A stretch of DNA of 11,184 nucleotides from Acidobacteriota bacterium (GTDB taxonomy: Bacteria; Acidobacteriota; Blastocatellia; Pyrinomonadales; Pyrinomonadaceae), in contig JAHEEZ010000099.1 of the NCBI GenBank assembly GCA_024640445.1, positions 958 through 12,141 of the forward strand. The letters are read 5' to 3'. The position numbers and the translations under genes are program-made. This document shows, piece by piece, positions 1 to 6,570 of this stretch (its first letter is position 1; every line of letters begins with the position of its first letter). The notes under the pieces are model-generated. The model was not told the DNA's origin and searched no databases. It was given only the letters and a program-made list of their open reading frames with translations.

Positions 1-341
1 GCGGCGGTCTTCGTTTCGGGATGGATATAGAGCGCGTCGTACGGGCATGCCTGCGTGCACGCTTTGCAGCTTATGCAGCGGCGGTCGTCAAAATCGACTA
101 TGCCGTCCTTTCGCGTGTGAAGCGCCTCGGTCGGGCATATCTCGACGCACGGGGCGTCGGCGCAATGGTTGCAGCGCATCACGCTGAACAGGCGGCGCGT
201 GTCCGGGAACTCGCCTTTTTCTATGTACTTGACCCACGTGCGATTAACGCCCACGGGCACGTCGTGTTCCGATTTGCACGCGACGGTACACGCGTGGCAA
301 CCGATACACTTGCGGTTGTCGATGATGAATCCAAAGTTCAT
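1..341 (-). CDS. 4Fe-4S dicluster ferredoxin-like electron-transfer subunit, partial (C-terminus beyond window)
   Basis: This gene runs off the left edge; 113 codons are visible from an ATG at 341-339. It carries three cysteine clusters: C12/C15/C18/C22 (CIGCHACTVAC), C57/C60/C65/C69 (CNHCADAPCVEIC) and C89/C92/C95/C99 (CISCKACTQACP). The spacing, with a Cx2Cx4Cx3C second cluster, is that of the iron-sulfur subunits of molybdopterin oxidoreductase complexes (DmsB/NrfC/PsrB type), which pass electrons between a quinol-linked membrane subunit and a catalytic subunit. A fourth cysteine cluster, usual in the family, would lie past the edge. There is no signal peptide, so the subunit would be cytoplasmic or exported with a partner. 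No clear Shine-Dalgarno precedes the ATG; the leader is made of interspersed repeat sequence. It is the last of three minus-strand genes. The partner enzyme cannot be named from this fragment. Confidence 0.85.
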   Translation of the reverse strand, partial: MNFGFIIDNRKCIGCHACTVACKSEHDVPVGVNRTWVKYIEKGEFPDTRRLFSVMRCNHCADAPCVEICPTEALHTRKDGIVDFDDRRCISCKACTQACPYDALYIHPETKTA

Positions 342-783
342 GGAGAGTGAATCGTTTGTTTAGTGAATCGTAAACCGTAAATCGTGAATAGTAAATCTGG
401 AATAAGTACCCGGAGCGGTAGCGGCGGGCAAAAGAAGAGTAACCGCAGAGACGCTGAGGCGCAAAGGGGAAATTGGGTAGCTCCACCTGGCGTGACTTCC
501 GAAAGGTATATTGCGTTGACGAATTTAAGGTGGAAGCGGATGGGGACGATGCGGCGATCAGGTAACCGGGCACATCCAGCCAGTGACAATCACACTTTCG
601 TCATTGCGCCTCCGTGCCTCCGCGGTTAGTTCCAATTATTCCCGCCGCTGCCGCTCCGGGTGCCAATTTCATTGGTCAATGGTCAATGTACATCGTTCAA
701 TGAGCAGCCTGTCGCTCCGTCCCGAACTACGCCCTCCCTGACGGTCGGGCTAGTGACACAATTAACGATTCACGATTCACTAA
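342..783. repeat. Nested inverted-repeat island between pdxJ and the 4Fe-4S gene
   Basis: This gap of about 440 bases has no convincing gene and is built from nested inverted repeats. Outer arms: TTAGTGAATCGT at 360-371 matches the reverse complement of 772-783 exactly (12/12). Further gtgaatcgt-like units lie at 346-355 and 383-392. Middle arms: 408-428 (ACCCGGAGCGGTAGCGGCGGG split as 408-417 and 418-428) against 641-661, 20/21. Inner arms: 440-465 against the complement of 603-628, 21/26, of the type taaccgcagagacgctgagg. About 135 bases (467-602) separate the inner arms. Outside the middle arms, on the right, are an attggtcaatggtcaatg stretch (671-688) and a gccctccctgacggtcgggc segment (731-750). 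The nesting suggests a non-autonomous element or several repeats inserted into each other. No transposase is present. Confidence 0.8.
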
Positions 784-1519
784 TCTTGGCTATCATCTCC
801 TCGACCGCCTTGTAGAGGCCCGTGAAAACGGCGCGCGAGATGATGTTGTGGCCTATGTTGAATTCGGTGATCTCGGAGATCGCGGCAAGCGCTCCAACGT
901 TCCGATAAGTGAGTCCGTGTCCCGCCGCAACCTTCAACCCGAGGCTTGTTCCGTGGACGGCGGCATCGCGTATCCTTTCCACTTCTCTCGCCGCGCGGAC
1001 GGCGCCTTCTCCATGCGCCGCCTTCGCCCCCAGGGTCATTCCGGCATATTCTCCGGTGCAGAGCTCGACCTGCTGGATCCCTATGGATTGGGCAGCTTCG
1101 ATATGCCTCGCGATGGGATCAACGAATGCGCTGACGAAAATGCCTGCGTTCCTGAGCTTTTCAACCGCCGGTGCCAACGAGGCGAGATTCCCCGCGACAT
1201 CGAGCCCGCCTTCAGTCGTTACTTCGTTCGGATTCTCCGGAACCAGTGAGATCGCGTCCGGCTTGGTTGAGACGCCGATCCCGATCATTTCGTCAGTAGC
1301 GGCCATCTCGACATTCAGATAGGTCGTCACGACCTCCCGCAGTAGTTCGATGTCGCGGTCCTGGATATGCCTGCGGTCGCCGCGTATGTGCACGGTGATG
1401 CCGTCGGCACCCGCCTGCTCGCAGATCACCGCCGCCGTGATGATGCTCGGCTCGATGGTCTTCCGCGCCTCGCGGATCGTGGCTACGTGGTCTATATTGA
1501 CGTTTAATTTCGCTTTCAT
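770..1519 (-). CDS. pdxJ: Pyridoxine 5'-phosphate synthase PdxJ
   Basis: PdxJ condenses 1-deoxy-D-xylulose 5-phosphate with 3-amino-2-oxopropyl phosphate (3-amino-1-hydroxyacetone 1-phosphate) to make pyridoxine 5'-phosphate, the ring-closing step of the DXP-dependent vitamin B6 pathway. The 249-residue product is a single TIM barrel of usual family length. Visible signatures are NVNIDHVA (6-13), ITVHIRGDRRHIQDRD (41-56), GGLDVAG (103-109), VAAGHGLTY (196-204) and a C-terminal EFNIGHNIISRAVF. By comparison with the E. coli enzyme (H45, E72, H193), the catalytic residues would be H44, E71 and H200; all three are present. The protein begins directly with MKAKLNVNIDHVA, which fixes the start. 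The gene lies between a glycosyltransferase and an Fe-S subunit on the same strand. The last three residues (SES) and the TGA stop are encoded by the adjacent repeat arm, so the C-terminal tail may be repeat-derived. There is no good Shine-Dalgarno. Confidence 0.97.
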   Translation of the reverse strand: MKAKLNVNIDHVATIREARKTIEPSIITAAVICEQAGADGITVHIRGDRRHIQDRDIELLREVVTTYLNVEMAATDEMIGIGVSTKPDAISLVPENPNEVTTEGGLDVAGNLASLAPAVEKLRNAGIFVSAFVDPIARHIEAAQSIGIQQVELCTGEYAGMTLGAKAAHGEGAVRAAREVERIRDAAVHGTSLGLKVAAGHGLTYRNVGALAAISEITEFNIGHNIISRAVFTGLYKAVEEMIAKISES

Positions 1520-1523
1520 CTTT

Positions 1524-1600
1524 CATTGCACATCGATCAATGATCAATGGAGGTTCAGTTTCAATTTCATTGATCGATGATCGATGCTCATTGAGCATTG
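1524..1600. repeat. ATTGATC-type inverted repeat in the pdxJ/glycosyltransferase gap
   Basis: The left arm (1525-1550) is the reverse complement of the right arm (1569-1594 and following) with about 21 of 26 matching bases, around an 18-base spacer. Both arms are made of iterated attgatc/atcgatg words. The left arm contains acatcgatcaatga at 1530-1543; a near copy in the same orientation, acatcgttcaatga (13/14), lies at 690-703 on the far side of pdxJ. The glycosyltransferase TGA stop (1588-1590) is inside the right arm, and the pdxJ start codon is only four bases from the left arm. The element fills the whole gap between the two genes. Confidence 0.7.
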
Positions 1601-2328
1601 TAGAGGCCTTTTCGGCCTCGCTTCCTGATCTCCCGTATCTCCCCAACCATCCTGAAGCTGTCGCGGAAGATGCTGACCTTTGTACCCTCACAGTGGTCCC
1701 ATCGAACCGGTATCTCTTTCAAACGCAGACCGTTATGGTGGGCGGCATAAAGGAACTCGACATCGAATCCGAACCTGTCGATCGTCATCTTATCAAGAAG
1801 CGGCCGGAACTTCTCCATACTAAAAGCCTTGAAGCCGCACTGAGTGTCCCAGAAGGGAAGCCCGGTCAGAGTTCTAACCAGCAAATTGAACACCTTTCCG
1901 CCCTGTTCGCGCCGCCACGGCTGGTGAACACCGATAAGCTCGCGGTCGAGCGCCCTTGAACCTAAGCAGACATCGTATCTGTCCTCCAGGATCGGATCCA
2001 CGAGCTTTGGCAGTTCCGTGATCGGGGTCGAAAGGTCGGCGTCCGAGAAAAGCGCCACCTTTCCCTCGCATTCCAGAAACCCGGTCCGAACGGCGAATCC
2101 CTTACCGCGATTCTCTTCGTAACGTATCACTCGGCTGGCAACATCGGTGCAATCCGCCAGGACCGCGTTCGCGACCTCAGCAGTCTTGTCCGACGAGCCG
2201 TCGTCCACCACCAAGATCTCGGCCTCCGGTCTTGATTCCCGAACATACGCACAGATCTTCTCCAGCGTGGCGCCGAGTCGGTCTTCCTCGTTGTAAGCGG
2301 GGATCACTATTGAAAGGGTGCGGTCCAT
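1588..2328 (-). CDS. Family 2 glycosyltransferase, dolichyl-phosphate beta-glucosyltransferase-like
   Basis: This 246-residue GT-A enzyme would transfer a sugar from a nucleotide-sugar donor to a lipid phosphate carrier (polyprenyl or undecaprenyl phosphate) at the inner face of the membrane. It starts with LSIVIPAYNEEDRL, followed by VVDDGSSD (40-47) and ENRGKGFAVRTG (72-83). The metal-binding DAD is at 96-98 within SDADLSTP. GSR (123-125), DTQCGFKAF (161-169) and RFGFDVE (185-191) follow; these are hallmarks of the Alg5/DPG-synthase-like subgroup. No transmembrane helix is visible at the C-terminus, unlike DPM1- or GtrB-type relatives. The acceptor and sugar cannot be read from the sequence. 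The gene is first in the minus-strand trio and divergent from ctpA. Its last codons and stop lie inside an interspersed repeat arm. Confidence 0.9.
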   Translation of the reverse strand: MDRTLSIVIPAYNEEDRLGATLEKICAYVRESRPEAEILVVDDGSSDKTAEVANAVLADCTDVASRVIRYEENRGKGFAVRTGFLECEGKVALFSDADLSTPITELPKLVDPILEDRYDVCLGSRALDRELIGVHQPWRREQGGKVFNLLVRTLTGLPFWDTQCGFKAFSMEKFRPLLDKMTIDRFGFDVEFLYAAHHNGLRLKEIPVRWDHCEGTKVSIFRDSFRMVGEIREIRKRGRKGLYNAQ

Positions 2329-2415
2329 TTGAATTTGCTATGGTAAACGGTGCGAAAAAATTTGTAAATCCGAATTTAACTGTGGATTGCCGGCATAAGA
2401 AAAGACAAGTCCATG

Positions 2416-2424
2416 TGGTATATT
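2416..2424 (+). promoter_or_regulatory. Possible extended -10 promoter element for ctpA
   Basis: TGGTATATT matches an extended -10 (TGn followed by TATATT, 5/6 to TATAAT). No matching -35 is seen at the right distance (best TTGCCG at 2387-2392, 26 bases away). Transcription would begin near 2431, leaving a very short leader before the ATG at 2439. Weak evidence. Confidence 0.25.
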
Positions 2425-2438
2425 TTAGGCCTGTGTTT

Positions 2439-4094
2439 ATGAAAGGCATTAATAAATTCTTGCTCGCGGGTGTCGTGCTGGTTTTATCAGGAGCATTGAT
2501 CGGAGGCATCTTCGGGCGTCTTCCCGGAAAGACCAAGTCGAACAGCGCCGTAACAGCGGCGGAGGTAGTCGGGGATTTCGGCGAGGCGCTCGCAGTGGTC
2601 GACAAGAACTACATTGACAAGGTCGACCGCGAGCAAGTGCTCGACAGCTCGATCCAGTCGATGCTTTGGTCGCTCGATCCGCATTCCTCTTTCTTCACAA
2701 AAGACGAACTGCGAAAGCTTTACGAAGAGCAGGCCTCAGAGTTTTACGGTATCGGGGTCTCGATCCTGCAGTACCGTGACGGCGTTTATGTACAGTCGGT
2801 GATACCCGGGACTCCGGCCGACAAAGCGGGACTGAGATTCGGCGACCGGTTCGTCCGGATCGAGGGAGAGAACGCGACGGAATGGACCAGTTTTGAGGTT
2901 TCGCAAAAGGTCAGGGGAATTCGAGGCACGCCCGTGAACCTGAAGGTCGAAAGGGCAGGCGTCGATAAGCCTCTGGATTTCAAGATCGTGCGAGACGGAG
3001 TGCCTTACCCCTCGATCCGAAATCATTTCATGCTGAACGACGGGGTCGGATATGTCGCATTGTCAGGCGGTTTTCAGGAAACGACCGACGCCGAACTCGA
3101 CAGTTCTATCGCCGATCTGAAGAAGCAAGGGATGCAAAGCCTTGTTCTCGATCTGCGCGGTAATCCCGGCGGACTTCTACCGCAGGCGATCGAGGTCACG
3201 AGCCGTTTCATTCCCAAGGGAGAAGCGGTTGTGACGGTGAAGGGCCGCGCAAAGGGATTTGATACAAGGGAAATAGATTCGGTGGGCAGCAAGGTTAGCG
3301 ACTTTCCGCTTGTGCTGCTGATCAACGGCGGTTCGGCATCGGCTTCTGAGATCGTCGCCGGCGCGATCCAGGATTATGGCAGGGGTCTTGTGGTGGGCAC
3401 CGAGAGCTTTGGAAAAGGACTCGTTCAAAAGATCTATCCGCTTCCGTATGGCACGGGAATGACCCTGACAACTGCAAGGTATTACACGCCATACGGGCGT
3501 TCGCTTCAGCGCGACTATTCGTCCGGCTCGATCTACGATTACTACACTCACAGCAACGGGGAAGAAAAACAGAACGGCAACGGCGGGTCGGCCGTGGAAG
3601 CAAAGCCAAAACCAAAAGGCATCGCGGTGAAGACTGCCGGTGACCGCGTGTTTTACGGAGGCCGCGGTATTGAACCCGACGTAGAGGTCCAGGGCCTTTC
3701 GCTTTCGCCCGTCCGCGCACGGATCAACGAAGCAGCCTTCTTTTTTGTAAGGCAGCTGGTAGCGGGAAAGGTTAAAGGATTTGAGCAGCTCAAGACGGAA
3801 AAGCAGAGCTTTGAGAACGTGGTGCCCGGCGGAAAGCTCGACGTTCCGGAAGGTCTCTACGACGCCTTTGTGTCTTACGCCGTCGCAGACAGGGAAAACC
3901 GGCTTTCCCGTCCAAATTTCGCCGCCGAGACTGAATACGCAAGGGACAAGCTTCGGGAACAGCTGGCTACCGCGAGGTATTCGAGCGAGGCGGGACAGCA
4001 GATGTTCATCGAACAAGACCCACAGGTTATGAAAGCCGTGGAATCGATGCCCGAGGCGAGAAAGCTTGTCGAGACTATAATGGTCAGGAAGTAG
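2439..4094 (+). CDS. ctpA: S41 family carboxy-terminal processing protease CtpA/Prc-like
   Basis: CtpA-type proteases act in the envelope and cleave substrates from their C-termini, controlling for example peptidoglycan hydrolases or lipoprotein turnover. The 551-residue product has an N-terminal hydrophobic segment (about 5-26, signal anchor), a PDZ domain (about 103-180, YGIGV through GDRFVRIEG) and the S41 core (about 200-385). The nucleophile is S301 in GGSASASEIVAGA and the general base is K326 in ESFGKGLVQ. Their spacing of 25 equals S430/K455 of E. coli Prc. A 150-residue C-terminal tail holds a low-complexity patch rich in Gly, Asn, Lys and Pro (near residues 370-390). The open frame extends upstream to 2232, but that part is antisense to the glycosyltransferase; the ATG at 2439 directly before the anchor is preferred. 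An in-frame GTG at 2433 is an alternative. The gene stands alone and ends before a terminator. Confidence 0.93.
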   Translation: MKGINKFLLAGVVLVLSGALIGGIFGRLPGKTKSNSAVTAAEVVGDFGEALAVVDKNYIDKVDREQVLDSSIQSMLWSLDPHSSFFTKDELRKLYEEQASEFYGIGVSILQYRDGVYVQSVIPGTPADKAGLRFGDRFVRIEGENATEWTSFEVSQKVRGIRGTPVNLKVERAGVDKPLDFKIVRDGVPYPSIRNHFMLNDGVGYVALSGGFQETTDAELDSSIADLKKQGMQSLVLDLRGNPGGLLPQAIEVTSRFIPKGEAVVTVKGRAKGFDTREIDSVGSKVSDFPLVLLINGGSASASEIVAGAIQDYGRGLVVGTESFGKGLVQKIYPLPYGTGMTLTTARYYTPYGRSLQRDYSSGSIYDYYTHSNGEEKQNGNGGSAVEAKPKPKGIAVKTAGDRVFYGGRGIEPDVEVQGLSLSPVRARINEAAFFFVRQLVAGKVKGFEQLKTEKQSFENVVPGGKLDVPEGLYDAFVSYAVADRENRLSRPNFAAETEYARDKLREQLATARYSSEAGQQMFIEQDPQVMKAVESMPEARKLVETIMVRK

Positions 4095-4198
4095 CATTCG
4101 CTGAATTTAAGGGCTTGCGGCGAGGCAAAAGATCAAGAGACATTCTGGGTTACGAACGGGCGTGGCGATCAGGCCGCGCGATAGAGTTTTAGTGCGCC

Positions 4199-4241
4199 GG
4201 ACCGGATTGTGAAACAGATTTAGCAATCCGGACCTCTTTTT
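4199..4241 (+). terminator. Rho-independent terminator after ctpA
   Basis: CCGGATTG (4202-4209) pairs perfectly with CAATCCGG (4224-4231) around a 14-base loop. A further GG/CC pair follows beyond one A-A mismatch, then a run of five T (4237-4241). It lies 105 bases downstream of the ctpA stop and just upstream of pfkA, so it should end the ctpA transcript. The loop is long, which lowers certainty. Confidence 0.6.
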
Positions 4242-4248
4242 GTAGAAT
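4220..4248 (+). promoter_or_regulatory. Candidate sigma70-type promoter for the pfkA cluster
   Basis: TTAGCA (4220-4225, 4/6 to TTGACA) is followed by a 17-base spacer and TAGAAT (4243-4248, 5/6 to TATAAT). The start point would be near 4255, about 23 bases before the pfkA ATG. The -35 overlaps the 3' arm of the preceding terminator hairpin. Confidence 0.4.
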
Positions 4249-4277
4249 TAGGTCTTTGCGATCCGGGCAATCTTTCT

Positions 4278-5363
4278 ATGTACAAGAAAATAGGCATTCT
4301 TACGGGAGGCGGCGACGCTCCCGGACTAAATGCGGTGATCAGGGCGGCAGTTCGCACGGCGATCGGCGAGTTCGAGATGCGCTGCATCGGAATCGAGGAC
4401 AGCTTTGAGGGGATCCTCGGTGAAACGCAGCTCAGGAAACTCACCACCAAAACGGTCAGCGGTATTCTGCCAAGGGGAGGAACTATCCTGGGTACACGTA
4501 ACAAGGGCAGTTTCTGCAAGATCGTCGATGGCAAGATGATCATCCCCGATATGCCGATCGACGAAGCTCTTGTAAATCTGAAACAGAACAAGATCGAAGC
4601 TTTGGTGGTGATCGGCGGCGAAGGCACCCTTGCGATCGCAGAACAGTTCCACCGCAGAGGTTTTCCTGTCGTCGGAGTTCCGAAGACGATCGATAACGAC
4701 CTCTCCGCGACGGAACTTACGTTCGGATTCAGGACCGCCATCGACATTGCTACTGAGGCTCTCGACAGACTTCACACGACCGCCGCCTCGCACGACCGTG
4801 TTATGGTGCTAGAGGTAATGGGGCGGAATTCCGGCTGGATCGCTCTCGAATGCGGGCTTGCAGGTAGCGCAGACGTGATCCTGATACCCGAGATCCCATT
4901 CTCTTTCGACTCGATCATCAAGAAGGTATATGAGCGCGAGAAGCGAGGCTCCCTTTTCACCAACATCGTTGTGGCGGAAGGCGCTTTGGAAGTAGGCCAT
5001 TCAGAAATGTATCTCGACCAAAAGCAGATGAGGCTTGGCGGGATCGGCGATTATATAAGAAAAGAGGTTGAGAAAGTCACCGGCAAGGAATCCAGGTGCG
5101 TGGTTCTCGGCCATCTGCAGCGCGGTGGAAGCCCGAACGCTTTCGACCGGATGCTGGGTACAAACTTTGGCGCTTGCGCCGTGAGGGCGCTTGTCTCCGG
5201 TGAACGGGGCAAGATGGTCGCATTGAAATCAGGCAGGGTCGAAACGGTCCCGCTCGCAGACGCGATCGCGAACATCAAGTCGGTCAATCCGGGCGGACAG
5301 CTCGTAAGGACGGCGAGGGACATAGGAATATCTTTCGCGGCTCCCGATGAAGAGGAGCATTGA
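4278..5363 (+). CDS. pfkA: 6-phosphofructokinase, group III-like (Gly/Lys active site)
   Basis: This enzyme phosphorylates fructose 6-phosphate to fructose 1,6-bisphosphate in glycolysis in the cytoplasm. The 361-residue product has the family signatures GILTGGGDAPGLNAVIRA (6-23), GGTILGTR (67-74), IGGEGTL (112-118), PKTIDNDL (135-142, with catalytic D139), MGRNSGWIA (near 182-190) and LGHLQRGGSPNAFDR. At the two positions that discriminate donors (E. coli 104 and 124) it has G116 and K136. Gly at the first is typical of ATP enzymes and Lys at the second of PPi enzymes; this Gly/Lys mixture is known from ATP-using group III enzymes such as that of Streptomyces. E115 replaces the usual Asp. 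ATP as donor is the best guess. It is longer than the E. coli enzyme (320). It heads the plus-strand cluster. No Shine-Dalgarno is visible; the N-terminus MYKKIGILTGGG fixes the start. Confidence 0.95.
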   Translation: MYKKIGILTGGGDAPGLNAVIRAAVRTAIGEFEMRCIGIEDSFEGILGETQLRKLTTKTVSGILPRGGTILGTRNKGSFCKIVDGKMIIPDMPIDEALVNLKQNKIEALVVIGGEGTLAIAEQFHRRGFPVVGVPKTIDNDLSATELTFGFRTAIDIATEALDRLHTTAASHDRVMVLEVMGRNSGWIALECGLAGSADVILIPEIPFSFDSIIKKVYEREKRGSLFTNIVVAEGALEVGHSEMYLDQKQMRLGGIGDYIRKEVEKVTGKESRCVVLGHLQRGGSPNAFDRMLGTNFGACAVRALVSGERGKMVALKSGRVETVPLADAIANIKSVNPGGQLVRTARDIGISFAAPDEEEH

Positions 5364-5399
5364 TCGCGGGCAGTAAACGTTGAGTTTGCAAACACCGAT

Positions 5400-5876
5400 A
5401 TGGAAGCAGTACGCGAAAAGCTAAGACGGGAACTTCAGCAGCTTGAGGAAGAGCTGCACCACAAATTGCCCAAGGAGATTCAGAAGGCAAGGGAATTCGG
5501 CGATCTGCGCGAAAATGCCGAATACAAGGCGGCGCTCGAGAGGCAGTCCATCGTATCGGCTCGAATAGGGCAATTGAGAGTTCGCCTTAGCGAGGTCGAA
5601 TCGATAGATATTGAAAAACTTCCCAAAGACCGGGTGGCTTATGGTTCCAAGGTCGTGCTTTATGATCTTGACCGGGAAGAAGAGATCGAATATCGGCTTG
5701 TGTCGACAGAGGAAAGCGATCCGGACAATGGCCTGATATCGACCTCATCACCTATCGGCCAGGCCCTGATCGGCCGCAAGGAAGGCGATGAGTTCAAGGT
5801 CAAGACTCCGAAAGGGCTTCGTAACTTTGAACTTTCGGAACTCACGACAGTCCACGATCTGAAAGACGAGGATTGA
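5400..5876 (+). CDS. greA: Transcription elongation factor GreA
   Basis: GreA enters the secondary channel of RNA polymerase and stimulates cleavage of backtracked transcripts. The 158 residues match the family length. An N-terminal antiparallel coiled coil spans about 1-75, and its tip carries GDLRENAEY (34-42). D35 and E38 correspond to the E. coli GreA acidic pair D41/E44 that holds the catalytic magnesium. A C-terminal FKBP-like domain follows (about 80-155), with STSSPIGQALIGRKEGDE-type sequence before the end. The ATG lies 36 bases after the pfkA stop and no promoter is evident between them, so it is likely co-transcribed. The alternative of a GreB or Rnk relative is disfavoured by the coiled-coil tip and length. 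Sequence immediately upstream has no clear Shine-Dalgarno. Confidence 0.95.
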   Translation: MEAVREKLRRELQQLEEELHHKLPKEIQKAREFGDLRENAEYKAALERQSIVSARIGQLRVRLSEVESIDIEKLPKDRVAYGSKVVLYDLDREEEIEYRLVSTEESDPDNGLISTSSPIGQALIGRKEGDEFKVKTPKGLRNFELSELTTVHDLKDED

Positions 5877-5912
5877 CCCCCGGGAGCAGGAACCGTTTCA
5901 GGACTGAATAGA

Positions 5913-6545
5913 ATGTTTGGTGCCAGCATTGGAAGAGGGGCGCAACGCATTATTGACGCCATGGTCCGCGGACTTGCAAGCGGCGGCGTCCATCCGAATA
6001 TCCTCACGATAATCGGCGTTTTGATCAGCGTCGCGTGCGGCTTGTTGTTTGGAACAGGCAGATTCTTCTGGGCCGGTATTGTGCTGATCGTTGCGAATAT
6101 CTTTGACATGCTTGACGGCAGCGTCGCGAGGGTCACGGGACGTGTTACAAAGTTTGGCGGATTCCTTGACTCGTCGCTGGACAGGATCTCAGACATGATC
6201 GCATTCATCGGGATCATTGTCTTTTACGCCAGCAATACCCCGCAAAGATCGGTCACCAACGTGTTTCTCGCCGCAATCGCGATGATGTTCTCGGTAATGG
6301 TCAGCTACACGGCTGCCCGTTCCGACAGCCTCGGCGTTAAGGCGAACGTGGGTTTCCTCCAAAGGCCGGAGCGGATCGTCCTTCTGATAATAGGCGCGCT
6401 CTCGACCTGGAACTGGAACTCAGACTTCATCCTCTTCAACCGGATGCCCCAGGTGCTTTGGGTGCTGGCGATCGGGTCGGCGTGGACTTTTGTTCACCGA
6501 ATGATCCATACATGGAAGGAGTTCAGAAAGCTCGAGGGCCGCTAG
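5913..6545 (+). CDS. CDP-alcohol phosphatidyltransferase family membrane protein
   Basis: This 210-residue integral membrane enzyme displaces CMP from a CDP-activated lipid or alcohol to build a phospholipid head group. The family signature DGx2ARx8Gx3Dx3D is complete: D68, G69, A72, R73, G82, D86 and D90, in DGSVARVTGRVTKFGGFLD and following. The aspartates bind the two divalent metals and D90 is the likely catalytic base. Several hydrophobic segments are visible (roughly 27-45, 50-66, 95-110, 120-135, 152-165, 178-190). Candidates are phosphatidylglycerophosphate synthase, phosphatidylinositol phosphate synthase or an archaetidylinositol-phosphate-synthase-like enzyme; the substrate cannot be settled here. 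AGGA at 5900-5903 sits nine bases before the ATG. It follows greA by 36 bases and is followed by another membrane protein gene. Confidence 0.9.
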   Translation: MFGASIGRGAQRIIDAMVRGLASGGVHPNILTIIGVLISVACGLLFGTGRFFWAGIVLIVANIFDMLDGSVARVTGRVTKFGGFLDSSLDRISDMIAFIGIIVFYASNTPQRSVTNVFLAAIAMMFSVMVSYTAARSDSLGVKANVGFLQRPERIVLLIIGALSTWNWNSDFILFNRMPQVLWVLAIGSAWTFVHRMIHTWKEFRKLEGR

Positions 6546-6570
6546 GCCGGATGCGTTTTTGCTTAGACCT

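Noticed and set aside
384..629. Open frames of about 80-110 codons across the repeat island on both strands (also 338-589 and 244-573)
   Set aside because: They translate inverted repeat arms, show no protein-like composition or family resemblance, and overlap the 4Fe-4S gene; they are by-products of the repeats.
731..750. gccctccctgacggtcgggc as a terminator of pdxJ
   Set aside because: Only the outer four pairs are clean, the inner part mismatches, and no T tract follows on the minus strand; it looks like part of the repeat island.
2232..2438. N-terminal extension of the CtpA frame by 69 codons
   Set aside because: It is antisense to the start of the glycosyltransferase gene and would place an unrelated segment before the signal anchor; the ATG at 2439 directly precedes the hydrophobic helix.
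3177..4097. A 306-codon open frame antisense to ctpA
   Set aside because: It mirrors a strongly supported S41 protease gene and its translation has no recognisable domain; long antisense frames are common in GC-rich coding sequence.
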